The notes under the pieces were generated by a model. It was not told the origin of the DNA, did not search any database, and was given only the letters and a program-made list of their open reading frames with translations. The position numbers were made by a program, and so were the translations under genes. This document shows, one piece after another, positions 1 to 8,084 of a DNA stretch of 50,054 nucleotides (the first letter of the stretch is position 1; every line of letters starts with the position of its first letter). This DNA comes from an uncultured Olsenella sp. (GTDB lineage Bacteria; Actinomycetota; Coriobacteriia; Coriobacteriales; Atopobiaceae): the NCBI GenBank assembly GCA_900314535.1, contig OMVT01000015.1:1-50054 (forward strand), written 5' to 3'.

Positions 1-10
1 GGATGCCGCC

Positions 11-925
11 ATGGAGAGACAGGAAAAGGCAAAAGCCGACCTTGAGAACATGAAAACGGCGCTTTCCGACATGGTATCGAAGGTGAAGGTGTCGGAGGCG
101 AAACTGGAGGAACTGAAGAAAAACCTGGTGGAGGGCATCGATACGGCGGAGGAACTGGAGGAAGAGATCGAGAGACTGGCAACTGTGCTCTCATCCTACG
201 AGAAAAAGAAGAATACTCTGGAGTCATCGGACAAAGAGGCGAAAGAGGAACTGTCTTTGGCGAAGGAAAAGGTGAAGACTGCCGGGATCGAGAAGGAGGC
301 AGCAGAACGTGAGCGTGTCGAGCAGATGTATGCCCTCCAGGAAGAGCTCGGTGGCCCTGGGCTTGTCATCGGCGTCGACGAGGTCGGACGTGGCGCCATA
401 GCAGGACCTCTGACCGTCGGTGCCGTCATCCTGCCAGCAGATCCCAAGATCTGGGGCCTCAATGATTCGAAGCAGCTGACGCCAGAGAAGAGGGAAGTGC
501 TTGCGGCAGAGATTGCAGATGTCGCCATCGCTATCGGCATGGCCCATATCCCGCCCGAGACGATAGATGCTCTCGGCATGTCGGCATGCCTGAGGCGTGC
601 CATGGCAGAGGCGATCGCTTCCTGCGGTGTCGAGCCTGACTGCGTCCTGATCGATGGCAACCCGGTGCATGTCCACCCGAAGGAGAAGACCCTTGTGAAG
701 GGCGATGCACGCATCGCTGCCATCGCTGCAGCCTCCATCGTCGCCAAGGTCACGCGAGACCATCTCATGTGCGAGCTAGCGGAGGAATATCCTGCCTACG
801 GGTGGGATGCCTGCAAGGGGTATGGCTCGAAGGAGCACATCGATGCCATCAGGAAATATGGCCTCACACCCTATCACCGGGCATCGTTCTGCAGCAATTT
901 TGTGGAGGGCACCAGGCTCTTCTGA
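11..925 (+). CDS. rnhB: Ribonuclease HII with N-terminal coiled-coil extension
   Basis: Cleaves the RNA part of RNA:DNA hybrids and removes misincorporated ribonucleotides. The catalytic domain runs from about residue 115 to 304. It shows GVDEVGRG (D123, E124), an aspartate in VLIDGN (D215) and a fourth in KVTRDH (D250), the complete acidic set of type 2 RNases H, plus the C-terminal YGLTPYHR segment. Residues 1-110 are unusual: a Lys/Glu-rich coiled coil with no resemblance to RNase HII, which is normally about 200-250 residues long. The frame is open to the window edge, so the true start may lie upstream. The next gene is a yraN-like gene and then dprA, the usual rnhB neighbourhood. The catalytic assignment is secure; what the extension does is unknown. 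Confidence 0.93.
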   Translation: MERQEKAKADLENMKTALSDMVSKVKVSEAKLEELKKNLVEGIDTAEELEEEIERLATVLSSYEKKKNTLESSDKEAKEELSLAKEKVKTAGIEKEAAERERVEQMYALQEELGGPGLVIGVDEVGRGAIAGPLTVGAVILPADPKIWGLNDSKQLTPEKREVLAAEIADVAIAIGMAHIPPETIDALGMSACLRRAMAEAIASCGVEPDCVLIDGNPVHVHPKEKTLVKGDARIAAIAAASIVAKVTRDHLMCELAEEYPAYGWDACKGYGSKEHIDAIRKYGLTPYHRASFCSNFVEGTRLF

Positions 926-1075
926 TGTTTTCTCTGCCTGAGCCGCTTGCAGCCATGCTTCTGACCAGCACCTCTGGGGTAGCTGCCAGCTTCCTGTGAG
1001 GTCCGTGGCAGCGAAGGCTTCTCTCTGTGCAAGACGTCTCTGCCATAGTCCTTAGAGCGAAAGAAGGGAGCCTCT

Positions 1076-1594
1076 ATGGCAGAGCGTGGGAATGGCACAG
1101 AAGAGCTGGGCAAAAAGGAAGCCAGGGAGTTCGGCGGAAGGCCGGCGGTCTTCTGGCATGCTGGAGATGAAGGCAGCGAAGAAGGCGCCTCGCTCCATCA
1201 ACAGGGCATACGCATCGCTGCATCCTATTTCCGCTACCGGGAGGCAGACATCCTCTCTCTGGGAGATGGAAGCAAGGATACGCCGGATATCTGCTGCACG
1301 CTTGACGGCGAGACCATCCTTGCGGACATGGTATCTGTCGCCGATATCGAAGAGCAGATGTCCATACCAGAACTGACAGTCACGCCGGACGACTTCTGGC
1401 GCTGCCGCAGGAAAGCGCTCCTGTGGCTTGCAGACCATCGTGTGCCTTCGGTGCGCTACGACCTGATGGCGCTGGGCATCTTCGCTCCGAAGCATGCCCG
1501 CATCCGCCATCTTGCCGGCGTCTATTTCTGGTCGGACGAGCCAGACCAGCTTGCCTTCTACTGCTCAGATGAAGACGAAGGCAGTCTGCGATGA
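1076..1594 (+). CDS. Divergent YraN/UPF0102-like protein
   Basis: Sits between rnhB and dprA, the usual place of yraN, a small endonuclease-fold protein. The C-terminal part (VRYDLMALG, then ARIRHLAGVYFW) resembles the end of YraN, where an arginine/histidine pair precedes an aromatic tail. The core is degenerate: where the family has GEIDLIA and a later EVK motif, this protein reads DTPDICCTL and LADMVSV, so the metal-binding Glu/Lys residues seem lost. At 172 residues it is longer than the usual 115-125. Its stop overlaps the dprA start by four bases (ATGA), so the two are probably translationally coupled. ATG at 1076 follows GAAAGAAGGGAG. The family call rests on position plus weak motifs. 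Confidence 0.6.
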   Translation: MAERGNGTEELGKKEAREFGGRPAVFWHAGDEGSEEGASLHQQGIRIAASYFRYREADILSLGDGSKDTPDICCTLDGETILADMVSVADIEEQMSIPELTVTPDDFWRCRRKALLWLADHRVPSVRYDLMALGIFAPKHARIRHLAGVYFWSDEPDQLAFYCSDEDEGSLR

Positions 1595-2493
1595 GCGGGG
1601 AGGAACGCTTCGAGCTCGATCCAGATGATGCCGGCTATCCGGCACTGGTGCAAGAAGGCTATGAGACGACGCCGCATATATACGGCATAGGGGACCCGGA
1701 GGCGCTCCAAGGGCCTTGTATCTCCATCATCGGGGCCCGGAGAGCGACACCTTATGGGCTCGAGGTCGCACATATGGCAGGAAGGGTCTCGGCTGAGGCG
1801 GGCATCTGCATCGTCTCGGGAGGGGCACTTGGCTGCGATGCCCAGGCAAGCAGGGGAGCGCTCGAGGCAGGCGGACGTACGGTCATCGTCTCAGGATGTG
1901 GCGCCGACCGTGTCTACCCAAGGTCTTCGGATGATATCTTTGCAGCGGCAAGGAAAGGTGCTGGCTGTGTCATTTCGCTCGAAAGGTGGGGCGAAGGGCC
2001 AAAGCGCTATACGTTTCCCAAGCGCAATGTCCTGATCGCTGCACTCTCGCCCGTCCTCATTGTCTGCGAGGCAGGCAGGAAATCCGGGACCATGGGAACA
2101 GCGGAAGCTGCCATGGATATGGGACGAAGCGTCTACGCCGTGCCAGGCTCGATATTCTCGCCGACTTCCCAGGGAACGAACTATCTGATCCAGAATGGCT
2201 GCGGCCTCATCGCAGACGAGCTCGGCCTCGAGCAGGTGCTCTCGAGCGATTATGGATGCGAACGCAGGCTCACCCGGTCTGGCATGCCAGCCTGGGGACG
2301 TGTTCTTTCGGCGCTCGTGGCCTCTCCGATGCGCCCGCAGGATCTCGCGGGTAAGATAGGTCTCGATGAATTGACAGTCGCCGATACGCTCTCATCCTAT
2401 GAAGAGATGGGGCTCGTGACGAAGCTTCCGGACGGATGCTTCGCACCGAGCGAGAAGGCGTATCGCCTCATGGAAGCGGAGCCAGACGGATGA
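1591..2493 (+). CDS. dprA: DNA-processing protein DprA
   Basis: Rossmann-fold single-strand DNA-binding protein that loads RecA during natural transformation. Motifs in order: IIGARRATPYG (residues ~46-56), SGGALGCDA, VSGCGADRVYP, TFPKRNVLIAALS, a KSGTMGTA segment and YAVPGSIFSPTSQGTN, then a C-terminal winged helix of about 60 residues with PMRPQDLAGKIG. At 300 residues it lacks a long N-terminal SAM domain, so it is a compact version. The acidic stretch before FPKRN is divergent (CVISLERWGEG instead of the usual SEYPPG-type loop). It overlaps both neighbours by four bases. No other competence gene is visible in the window. Confidence 0.93.
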   Translation: MSGEERFELDPDDAGYPALVQEGYETTPHIYGIGDPEALQGPCISIIGARRATPYGLEVAHMAGRVSAEAGICIVSGGALGCDAQASRGALEAGGRTVIVSGCGADRVYPRSSDDIFAAARKGAGCVISLERWGEGPKRYTFPKRNVLIAALSPVLIVCEAGRKSGTMGTAEAAMDMGRSVYAVPGSIFSPTSQGTNYLIQNGCGLIADELGLEQVLSSDYGCERRLTRSGMPAWGRVLSALVASPMRPQDLAGKIGLDELTVADTLSSYEEMGLVTKLPDGCFAPSEKAYRLMEAEPDG

Positions 2494-3818
2494 CAGATAC
2501 GGTCACAGTCGTAGGAGCAGGACTTGCAGGGTCGGAATGCGCATTGCAGCTCGCCCATAGGGGCGTGCCTGTGAAGCTCTATGAGCAGCGCCCGACGAAC
2601 AATACGGTGGCACATCATACCGACCGCTGTGCTGAGCTTGTCTGCTCGAACTCGCTCAAGGCGACACGGCTCGAGAGTGCAGCCGGACTCCTCAAGCACG
2701 AGCTCGAGACGATGGGGTCATATGTCCTGGCCGCTGCCAAGGAGCACGCAGTGCCGGCAGGCGGCGCGCTTGCCGTGGACCGCGATGGGTTCTCGGAAGC
2801 GGTGACCGAGATGGTCGAGGCGGAGCCTCTGATTGAGCTTGTCCGCGAAGAGGTATGCGAGCTGCCGGAAGGCCCTGCTGTCATCGCCGCGGGCCCGCTC
2901 TGCTCGGATGCGCTCTTCAAGGCACTGTCTGACAAGCTCGGCGGTGCAGCGCTTTCCTTCTTCGATGCAGCAGCCCCCATCGTCGACGCCGAGACGATCG
3001 ACCGCACACGTGTCTTTGCGCAGTCGCGCTACGAGGAAGAGAGCTCAGGGGACTATCTGAACTGCCCCATGGACAAGGAGGAGTATCAGAGGTTCTACGA
3101 CGAGCTCATCTCGGCCAAGCGTGTGATTGCTCGCGATTTCGAGCAGTCAGATCTCTTCTGCGCCTGCCAGCCGGTCGAGGAAGTGGCACGCACGGGTGTC
3201 GATTCCCTGCGCTTCGGCGCTTTGAAGCCGGTCGGTCTCAAGGATCCACGTACCGGCAGGCGTCCCTGGGCGGCCGTGCAGCTGAGAGCCGAGAACAAGG
3301 CGGGCACTGCCTACAATCTGGTGGGCTTCCAGACGAACCTTACCTGGCCCGAGCAGAAGCGGGTCTTCCGCCTGATTCCAGGGCTTGAGGAGGCAGAGTT
3401 CTTCCGCTACGGTGTCATGCACAGAAATACGTTCGTCGACTCGCCGAAGGTCCTCGACCGGACCTTCGGCATCCCCGGCACGAAGATCCGCCTTGCCGGG
3501 CAGATCTGCGGCACGGAAGGCTATGTCGAGGCTATCGCTTCGGGCCTGCTTGCGGCGCTCAATACCTACGCAGACATCACGGACAAGCCTCTCGTCACGC
3601 TTCCGCCCGAGACGGCCTTCGGTGCGCTTGTCGCCTACGCGACCGATCCGGCGACGAAGGACTATCAGCCGATGCATGTGAATTTCGGTCTCGTGCCACC
3701 TCTTGCAGACCAGTCGCTCAAGAAGCGCGAACGCTATGCGGCCTACCGCGACCGTGCCATTGGCCAAATGGATGCCTTCATGGAAGAGCGCAGAGACCTC
3801 TTCGAGAACGAAGCATGA
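2490..3818 (+). CDS. trmFO: Folate-dependent tRNA U54 methyltransferase TrmFO
   Basis: FAD protein that makes 5-methyluridine at tRNA position 54 using methylene-tetrahydrofolate. The N-terminus VTVVGAGLAGSECA is the FAD-binding GxGxxG fold. The block ELVCSNSLKAT carries the conserved active-site-region cysteine (C52), and a second cysteine is seen in CQPVEEVARTG. The C-terminal half has GLKDPRTGRRP and LAGQICGTEGYVEA, all TrmFO hallmarks. The start is set at 2490 because MTDTVTVV matches the family N-terminus and its ATGA overlaps the dprA stop; an upstream in-frame start at 2436 would add 18 unrelated residues inside dprA. The length of 442 residues is normal. TrmFO rather than SAM-dependent TrmA fits a low-oxygen bacterium. 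Confidence 0.95.
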   Translation: MTDTVTVVGAGLAGSECALQLAHRGVPVKLYEQRPTNNTVAHHTDRCAELVCSNSLKATRLESAAGLLKHELETMGSYVLAAAKEHAVPAGGALAVDRDGFSEAVTEMVEAEPLIELVREEVCELPEGPAVIAAGPLCSDALFKALSDKLGGAALSFFDAAAPIVDAETIDRTRVFAQSRYEEESSGDYLNCPMDKEEYQRFYDELISAKRVIARDFEQSDLFCACQPVEEVARTGVDSLRFGALKPVGLKDPRTGRRPWAAVQLRAENKAGTAYNLVGFQTNLTWPEQKRVFRLIPGLEEAEFFRYGVMHRNTFVDSPKVLDRTFGIPGTKIRLAGQICGTEGYVEAIASGLLAALNTYADITDKPLVTLPPETAFGALVAYATDPATKDYQPMHVNFGLVPPLADQSLKKRERYAAYRDRAIGQMDAFMEERRDLFENEA

Positions 3819-4744
3819 CTAAGGCTGCGGATGCCCGCTTGGAGGACCAGACGCGCTTTGCGGACGAAGCGGAAGAATTCCTGCAGTACCTCGGCGAGAT
3901 CAGGAACCTCTCGCCCCAGACGGTGCGGGCATATCGCACAGACCTTGCTGCCTACATCGCTTGGACAAAGCGCGAGGGAGTGCTTCCGCATGAGGTGACG
4001 CACCGCCAGCTCAGGAGCTATCTCTTCGAGCTCAAGCGGGCGGGATATGCCACGACGACGATCGACAGACACCTGAGCGCGCTGCGCTCCTGCTACAAGT
4101 GGCTCCTGGGCGAGGGGAAGATCGCGGCAGATGCGGCTGAGGCCGTCTCTGGCCCGAAACGCGCAAAGCGCCTGCCCCATGCAATGACGGACAGCGAGGC
4201 CGACCGTCTCATCGAGGCCTGTCCCGAGACGCCAGAAGGCCTGCGGGACAGGGCTTTTCTCGAGCTCCTCTATGCGACTGGCGCCCGCATCTCAGAGGCC
4301 TCTGCCCTCGATCGGAAGGATATCGATTCTGATCAGATGCTTGTGCACCTCTTCGGCAAGGGCTCGAAGGAGCGGATCGTGCCCATATATAGAAGCGCCC
4401 TTGCCGCCGTGGAGCGCTATGAGAGGGAAGCCCGGCCGCTCTTTGCAAAGGAGAGCCCCGTGATGACAGACGCGCTCTTTCTCTCGGCACGCGGACGCCG
4501 CATGAGTGCCGATGCCTTGCGCAGGCGCTTCAGAGAGGCTTCGGCCGAGGCGGGGATCGATCCGACCTATACGCCCCACTCCCTCCGACATGCCTTCGCG
4601 ACGGAGCTGCTTTCGGGCGGTGCCGATATGAGGAGCGTCCAGGAGCTCCTGGGACATGAATCGCTTGCGACGACGCAGATCTATACGCATCTTTCGATCG
4701 ACCGTCTCAAGGATGCGACGCACACGGCGCATCCGAGAGGATAG
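3815..4744 (+). CDS. xerC: Tyrosine recombinase XerC/XerD-like
   Basis: Site-specific recombinase of the type that resolves chromosome dimers at dif. An N-terminal core-binding SAM-like domain (residues ~15-105) is followed by the catalytic domain with all six residues visible: R158 (ATGARISE), K185 (GKGSKERIVP), H255 and R258 (HSLRHAFA), H281 (LLGHESLATT) and nucleophile Y290 (IYTHL). The length of 309 residues is typical for Xer rather than for phage integrases. It overlaps trmFO by four bases, and its place after trmFO and before rpsB is the usual location of a housekeeping Xer gene. XerC versus XerD cannot be settled from sequence alone; position favours XerC. Confidence 0.93.
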   Translation: MTKAADARLEDQTRFADEAEEFLQYLGEIRNLSPQTVRAYRTDLAAYIAWTKREGVLPHEVTHRQLRSYLFELKRAGYATTTIDRHLSALRSCYKWLLGEGKIAADAAEAVSGPKRAKRLPHAMTDSEADRLIEACPETPEGLRDRAFLELLYATGARISEASALDRKDIDSDQMLVHLFGKGSKERIVPIYRSALAAVERYEREARPLFAKESPVMTDALFLSARGRRMSADALRRRFREASAEAGIDPTYTPHSLRHAFATELLSGGADMRSVQELLGHESLATTQIYTHLSIDRLKDATHTAHPRG

Positions 4745-4839
4745 AAACTGTGGAGGCTGCGTGGAGGTTTTCGTCCTGCGCCTGAAAAATCATGCAGGAC
4801 CCGTGGAGAGCATTTGCCAGAGACGGGAAGCAGAAGCGC

Positions 4840-4848
4840 TGCTATACT
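4840..4848 (+). promoter_or_regulatory. Extended -10 promoter for rpsB-tsf
   Basis: TGC followed by TATACT (4843-4848) is an extended -10 element with five of six consensus bases. No good -35 lies at 16-18 bases; TTGCCA at 4814-4819 is 23 bases away, too far. Transcription would start near 4855, giving a leader of about 134 bases before rpsB. Confidence 0.6.
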
Positions 4849-4854
4849 AAGTAC

Positions 4855-4988
4855 TTGCTGTGCGTCCGCACGGCAAAAGTCGCACACGTGACTACTCGGA
4901 GGCCATGGTGCCCGCAGCCACAAGCCAGGCTGAGGGTGGTGCTCCGGGGCTGACATCACGTGGAGGAAGAACCAATGGAGGTTTGAAC
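4855..4988 (+). promoter_or_regulatory. Untranslated leader of rpsB
   Basis: About 134 bases between the predicted start of transcription and the rpsB start codon. It holds short self-complementary pieces (GTGCG/CGCAC near 4860-4871; CAGCC/GGCTG near 4917-4934). Ribosomal protein S2 represses its own operon through an mRNA leader in some bacteria, so autoregulation is plausible. The structures were found by eye only and match no named leader that I recognise. The ribosome binding site GGAGG is at 4977-4981. Confidence 0.35.
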
Positions 4989-5741
4989 ATGGCTGTCAAG
5001 ATCAATCTCAAGACCCTGCTCGAGGCTGGCTGCCACTATGGCCACCAGACGCGTCGCTGGAACCCGAAGATGAAGCCCTATATCTTCGGCGAGCGCAACG
5101 GCGTCTACATCCTCGACCTCAAGCAGACGGTCATCGATGCCGACCAGGCATACACGTTCCTCAAGGAGACCGCTGCCAAGGGTGGCACCATCCTGTTCGT
5201 CGGCACGAAGAAGCAGGCTCAGGAGGCCATCAAGACCCAGGCCGAGCGCTGCGGCATGCCGTACATCGCTGAGCGCTGGCTCGGCGGCATGCTCACGAAC
5301 TTCACGACGATGCGTTCCCGTATCGACCGCATGGAAGAGCTCGAGGCCATGGTCGAGGACGGCCGCATGGCTACGCTCCCGAAGAAGGAGCAGGCTGTGC
5401 TCGGCAAGGAGCTCGAGAAGCTCCAGCGCAACCTCGGTGGCGTGCGTGATATGAAGTCCCTTCCGCAGGCACTCTTCGTCGTCGACACGAAGCGCGAGGA
5501 GCTCGCTGTCCGCGAGGCCAACCGCCTTCACATCCCTGTTGTCGGCCTTCTCGACACGAACTCCGATCCTGATGTGATCGATTACGGCATCCCTGCAAAT
5601 GACGACGCTATCCGCTCCGTCGCCCTTCTGACCGAGCTTGTTGCCGACGCAATCCTCGCTGGCACGGGCAAGGAGCAGATCACCGAGGCCGAGATGGCAG
5701 GTGCAGCCGAGCCGGCTGCAGAGGCACCTGCTGCAGAGTAA
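4989..5741 (+). CDS. rpsB: 30S ribosomal protein S2
   Basis: Ribosomal protein S2 of the small subunit. Recognised from [19 protein letters not shown] at the N-terminus, [23 protein letters not shown] and the C-terminal [21 protein letters not shown] with [10 protein letters not shown]. The length of 250 residues is normal; the last ~20 residues are an Ala/Glu-rich tail. ATG at 4989 is preceded by GGAGG at 4977-4981 with seven bases between. The frame is open back to 4860, but the upstream part has no S2 homology. It is followed 42 bases later by tsf, the near-universal rpsB-tsf pair. Confidence 0.98.
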   Translation: MAVKINLKTLLEAGCHYGHQTRRWNPKMKPYIFGERNGVYILDLKQTVIDADQAYTFLKETAAKGGTILFVGTKKQAQEAIKTQAERCGMPYIAERWLGGMLTNFTTMRSRIDRMEELEAMVEDGRMATLPKKEQAVLGKELEKLQRNLGGVRDMKSLPQALFVVDTKREELAVREANRLHIPVVGLLDTNSDPDVIDYGIPANDDAIRSVALLTELVADAILAGTGKEQITEAEMAGAAEPAAEAPAAE

Positions 5742-5783
5742 GTAGCTAGAAACCGCAAAGTAACTACGCTTTAAGGAGGTCAC

Positions 5784-6656
5784 ATGGCAACCAAGATCAC
5801 CGCCGCCATGGTCAAGCAGCTCCGTGAGATGACTGACTCCCCGATGATGGAGTGCAAGAAGGCACTCGTCGAGGCTGACGGCGACATCGACAAGGCCGTC
5901 GATGTCCTTCGCAAGATGGGCGTCGCAAAGGCTGTCAAGCGCGCTGGCCGTGACACGAACGAGGGCACCGTCGCTGCCTACATCTCTGAGGATGGCAAGA
6001 AGGCAGCTCTTCTCGAGCTCTCCTGCGAGACCGACTTCGTCGGCACGAACCCGAAGTTCGTCGGCTTCGCCACGAAGCTTGCTGGCGTCGTTGCAGAGAA
6101 CAACCCTGCTGACGTCGACGCTCTGAAGGCTCTTCCGATGGCCGAGACGACCGTCGCTGACGAGCTCACCGAGCAGATCCACCTCTTCGGCGAGAACATG
6201 AAGGTCCTGCGCTTCGTTGCCCGCTCCACGGAGAATGGCGCCTTCGGCTCCTATATCCACAACGGCGGCAAGATTGGCGTCATCGTCGAGTTCTCCTTCA
6301 CGAAGCCTGAGACTGGCGCCAGCGAGGAGTTCAAGACGTTCGCTCACGACGTCGCACTCCACGTTGCAGCTGTGAACCCGATCAGCGCTCGTCGCGAGGA
6401 TGTCCCTGCCGAGACCATCGAGCACGAGATGAGCATCTACAAGGCACAGGCAGCCGAATCCGGCAAGCCCGAGGCCATCCAGGAGCGCATCGCTCAGGGC
6501 CGCATGGAGAAGTTCTACAAGGAGTCCGTCCTGACCGAGCAGGAGTTCGTCAAGAACCCCGACGTCACGGTCGGCCAGCTTGCAAGCCAGGTCTCCAAGT
6601 CCCTCGGCGACACGATTGAGGTCGTGAAGTTCGACCGCTTCGAGTTCGGCGAGTAG
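5784..6656 (+). CDS. tsf: Elongation factor Ts
   Basis: Guanine-nucleotide exchange factor for EF-Tu. The UBA-like N-terminal domain (residues ~1-50) contains LREMTDSPMMECKKAL and ends in VLRKMGVAKAVKRAGR; the core domain carries the CETDFVGTN motif, where the TDFV loop displaces Mg2+/GDP from EF-Tu. The length of 290 residues fits the long form. The ribosome binding site AAGGAGG is nine bases or fewer before ATG. It is co-transcribed with rpsB and closed by the terminator at 6669-6697. Synonymous codons are strongly biased (nearly all C-ending), as expected for a highly expressed gene. Confidence 0.98.
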   Translation: MATKITAAMVKQLREMTDSPMMECKKALVEADGDIDKAVDVLRKMGVAKAVKRAGRDTNEGTVAAYISEDGKKAALLELSCETDFVGTNPKFVGFATKLAGVVAENNPADVDALKALPMAETTVADELTEQIHLFGENMKVLRFVARSTENGAFGSYIHNGGKIGVIVEFSFTKPETGASEEFKTFAHDVALHVAAVNPISARREDVPAETIEHEMSIYKAQAAESGKPEAIQERIAQGRMEKFYKESVLTEQEFVKNPDVTVGQLASQVSKSLGDTIEVVKFDRFEFGE

Positions 6657-6668
6657 TTCGAAATACGA

Positions 6669-6697
6669 GAGCCGGCCTTCGGGCCGGCTCTTTTTTT
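6669..6697 (+). terminator. Intrinsic terminator of rpsB-tsf
   Basis: Perfect nine-base stem GAGCCGGCC / GGCCGGCTC around a stable TTCG tetraloop, followed by seven T. Thirteen bases after the tsf stop. Confidence 0.95.
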
Positions 6698-6747
6698 ATG
6701 GCGCGAGACCGTTGGTCCTACTGGGCCCGTTCATATATGCGCCGCTT

Positions 6748-6756
6748 TGGTACAAT
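6748..6756 (+). promoter_or_regulatory. Extended -10 promoter for pyrH operon
   Basis: TGG then TACAAT (6751-6756) forms an extended -10 downstream of the tsf terminator. No strong -35 is visible. It would start transcription near 6763, just before the hairpin at 6769-6788, and is the only clear promoter for the seven-gene run that follows. Confidence 0.55.
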
Positions 6757-6768
6757 CACCTATTGACC

Positions 6769-6788
6769 TGCGTGCCCGAAGGCACGCA
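6769..6788 (+). promoter_or_regulatory. Leader hairpin upstream of pyrH
   Basis: Eight-base perfect stem TGCGTGCC / GGCACGCA closed by the tetraloop CGAA, sitting between the predicted transcription start and the pyrH start codon. It has no T-tract, so it is not a terminator. It could stabilise the 5' end of the long pyrH-ispG message or act in regulation. Confidence 0.5.
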
Positions 6789-6802
6789 TAGGATTGAGCT
6801 GA

Positions 6803-7537
6803 GTGGAGGATATCTTGTCCGGCTACAAGTATAAGCGGGTGCTCCTCAAGCTTTCAGGCGAGGCCCTCATGGGCTCCCAGAGCTTCGGCATCGACCCCAA
6901 GGTAATGAACAGGCTTGCTGAAGAGATAAAGCCGATCTGGGAAGACGGCGAGGAGATTGCCATCGTTATCGGCGGCGGCAACATCTTCCGTGGACTCTCC
7001 GGAGCGGCACAGGGCATGGACCGTGCCCAGGCAGACAACATGGGCATGCTGGCTACCGTCATCAATTGCCTGTCCCTGCAGGATACGTTCGAGCATCATG
7101 GGATGGACTGCCGCGTCATGAGCGCCCTCGAGATCCGCCAGGTCGCAGAGACCTATATCCGCCGCCGTGCCATCAGGCACCTCGAGAAGGGCCGCATCAC
7201 GATCTTTGCGGCTGGCACCGGAAATCCCTACTTCACGACGGATACTGCAGCAGCGCTTCGTGCCTGCGAGATCAATGCCGAGGTCCTTATGAAGGCAACG
7301 AAGGTCGATGGCATCTACGACAAGGATCCTGTGAAGTATCCGGATGCGAAGAAGTACGATACCATCACCTATCTCGATGTCCTGACAAAGGACCTGAAGG
7401 TCATGGATGCAACTGCCACGGCGCTCTGCCATGACAACCACATGCCGATCCTGGTCTTCAACATCGAGACCCCTGGCGTCATCAAGAAAGCGCTGTGTGG
7501 CGAGCCGGTTGGCACCACCGTCGTAGAGGAGGCATAG
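6803..7537 (+). CDS. pyrH: UMP kinase
   Basis: Phosphorylates UMP to UDP, the committed step to UTP and CTP. It is an amino-acid-kinase fold protein, not a P-loop NMP kinase: [14 protein letters not shown] at the N-terminus, [11 protein letters not shown], then [31 protein letters not shown] and [13 protein letters not shown], all diagnostic. The length of 240-244 residues is normal. Two starts are possible: GTG at 6803, with AGGA nine bases upstream, or TTG at 6815, with GGAGG at 6805-6809. The latter has the better ribosome binding site, so the protein may be four residues shorter. One base separates it from frr. Confidence 0.96.
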   Translation: MEDILSGYKYKRVLLKLSGEALMGSQSFGIDPKVMNRLAEEIKPIWEDGEEIAIVIGGGNIFRGLSGAAQGMDRAQADNMGMLATVINCLSLQDTFEHHGMDCRVMSALEIRQVAETYIRRRAIRHLEKGRITIFAAGTGNPYFTTDTAAALRACEINAEVLMKATKVDGIYDKDPVKYPDAKKYDTITYLDVLTKDLKVMDATATALCHDNHMPILVFNIETPGVIKKALCGEPVGTTVVEEA

Positions 7538-7538
7538 A

Positions 7539-8084
7539 GTGAGCGAGATCACCGATTACGCAAAGAGCCATATGGAGAAGTGCCTGAAGGCACTCCAGGA
7601 CAATTTCTCCCGTGTCCGTACAGGCAGGGCAAACCCGCATGTGCTGGATGACATCATGGTTGACTACTACGGCCAGAAGACGCCTGTGACCCAGCTTGCT
7701 GGCGTAAAGGTCCCCGAGGCTGCCATGCTCGTCGTCGAGCCGTGGGACAAGTCGTCCCTGCGCTCGATCGAGAAGGCCATCGAGGCATCCGATCTCGGCA
7801 TCACCCCGTCGAACGACGGCATGTGCATCAGGCTTCCGTTCCCGCAGCCGACGGAGGAGCGCCGCAAGGAGCTTGTCCGGGAGTGCCAGAAGTACGCCGA
7901 GGAGGCAAAGGTCTCCATCCGCAACGTCCGCCGCGATGCGAACGAGAAGGCGGAGAAGGATGACAGCTACTCCGAGGACGACGTGAAGCGCGAGAAGAAG
8001 GCCATCCAGAAGCTCACCGATACCTATGTGGACAAGGTCTCCTCTATGCTCAAGACGAAGACTGCCGAAGTGATGGAGATCTAG
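7539..8084 (+). CDS. frr: Ribosome recycling factor
   Basis: Splits the post-termination ribosome together with EF-G. It reads KSHMEKCLKALQDNFSRVRTGRANP at the N-terminus, shown here as two halves (KSHMEKCLKAL and FSRVRTGRANP), then PWDKSSLRSIEKAI, SDLGITPSNDG and the C-terminal RNVRRDAN, all conserved. The length of 181 residues is near the usual 185. It starts with GTG one base after the pyrH stop and ends directly at the uppS start. The pyrH-frr-uppS order is common across bacteria. Confidence 0.97.
   Translation: MSEITDYAKSHMEKCLKALQDNFSRVRTGRANPHVLDDIMVDYYGQKTPVTQLAGVKVPEAAMLVVEPWDKSSLRSIEKAIEASDLGITPSNDGMCIRLPFPQPTEERRKELVRECQKYAEEAKVSIRNVRRDANEKAEKDDSYSEDDVKREKKAIQKLTDTYVDKVSSMLKTKTAEVMEI

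Noticed and set aside
3815..4744. Xer recombinase as a mobile-element integrase
   Set aside because: It lies in the conserved trmFO-xer-rpsB order, overlaps trmFO and has the usual Xer length.
4814..4819. TTGCCA as -35 of the rpsB promoter
   Set aside because: The spacing to TATACT is 23 bases, too long; the extended -10 is a better explanation.
4956..6425. Minus-strand open frame of 489 codons opposite rpsB and tsf
   Set aside because: Leu/Asp/Val-rich translation caused by the extreme codon bias of highly expressed genes on the other strand.
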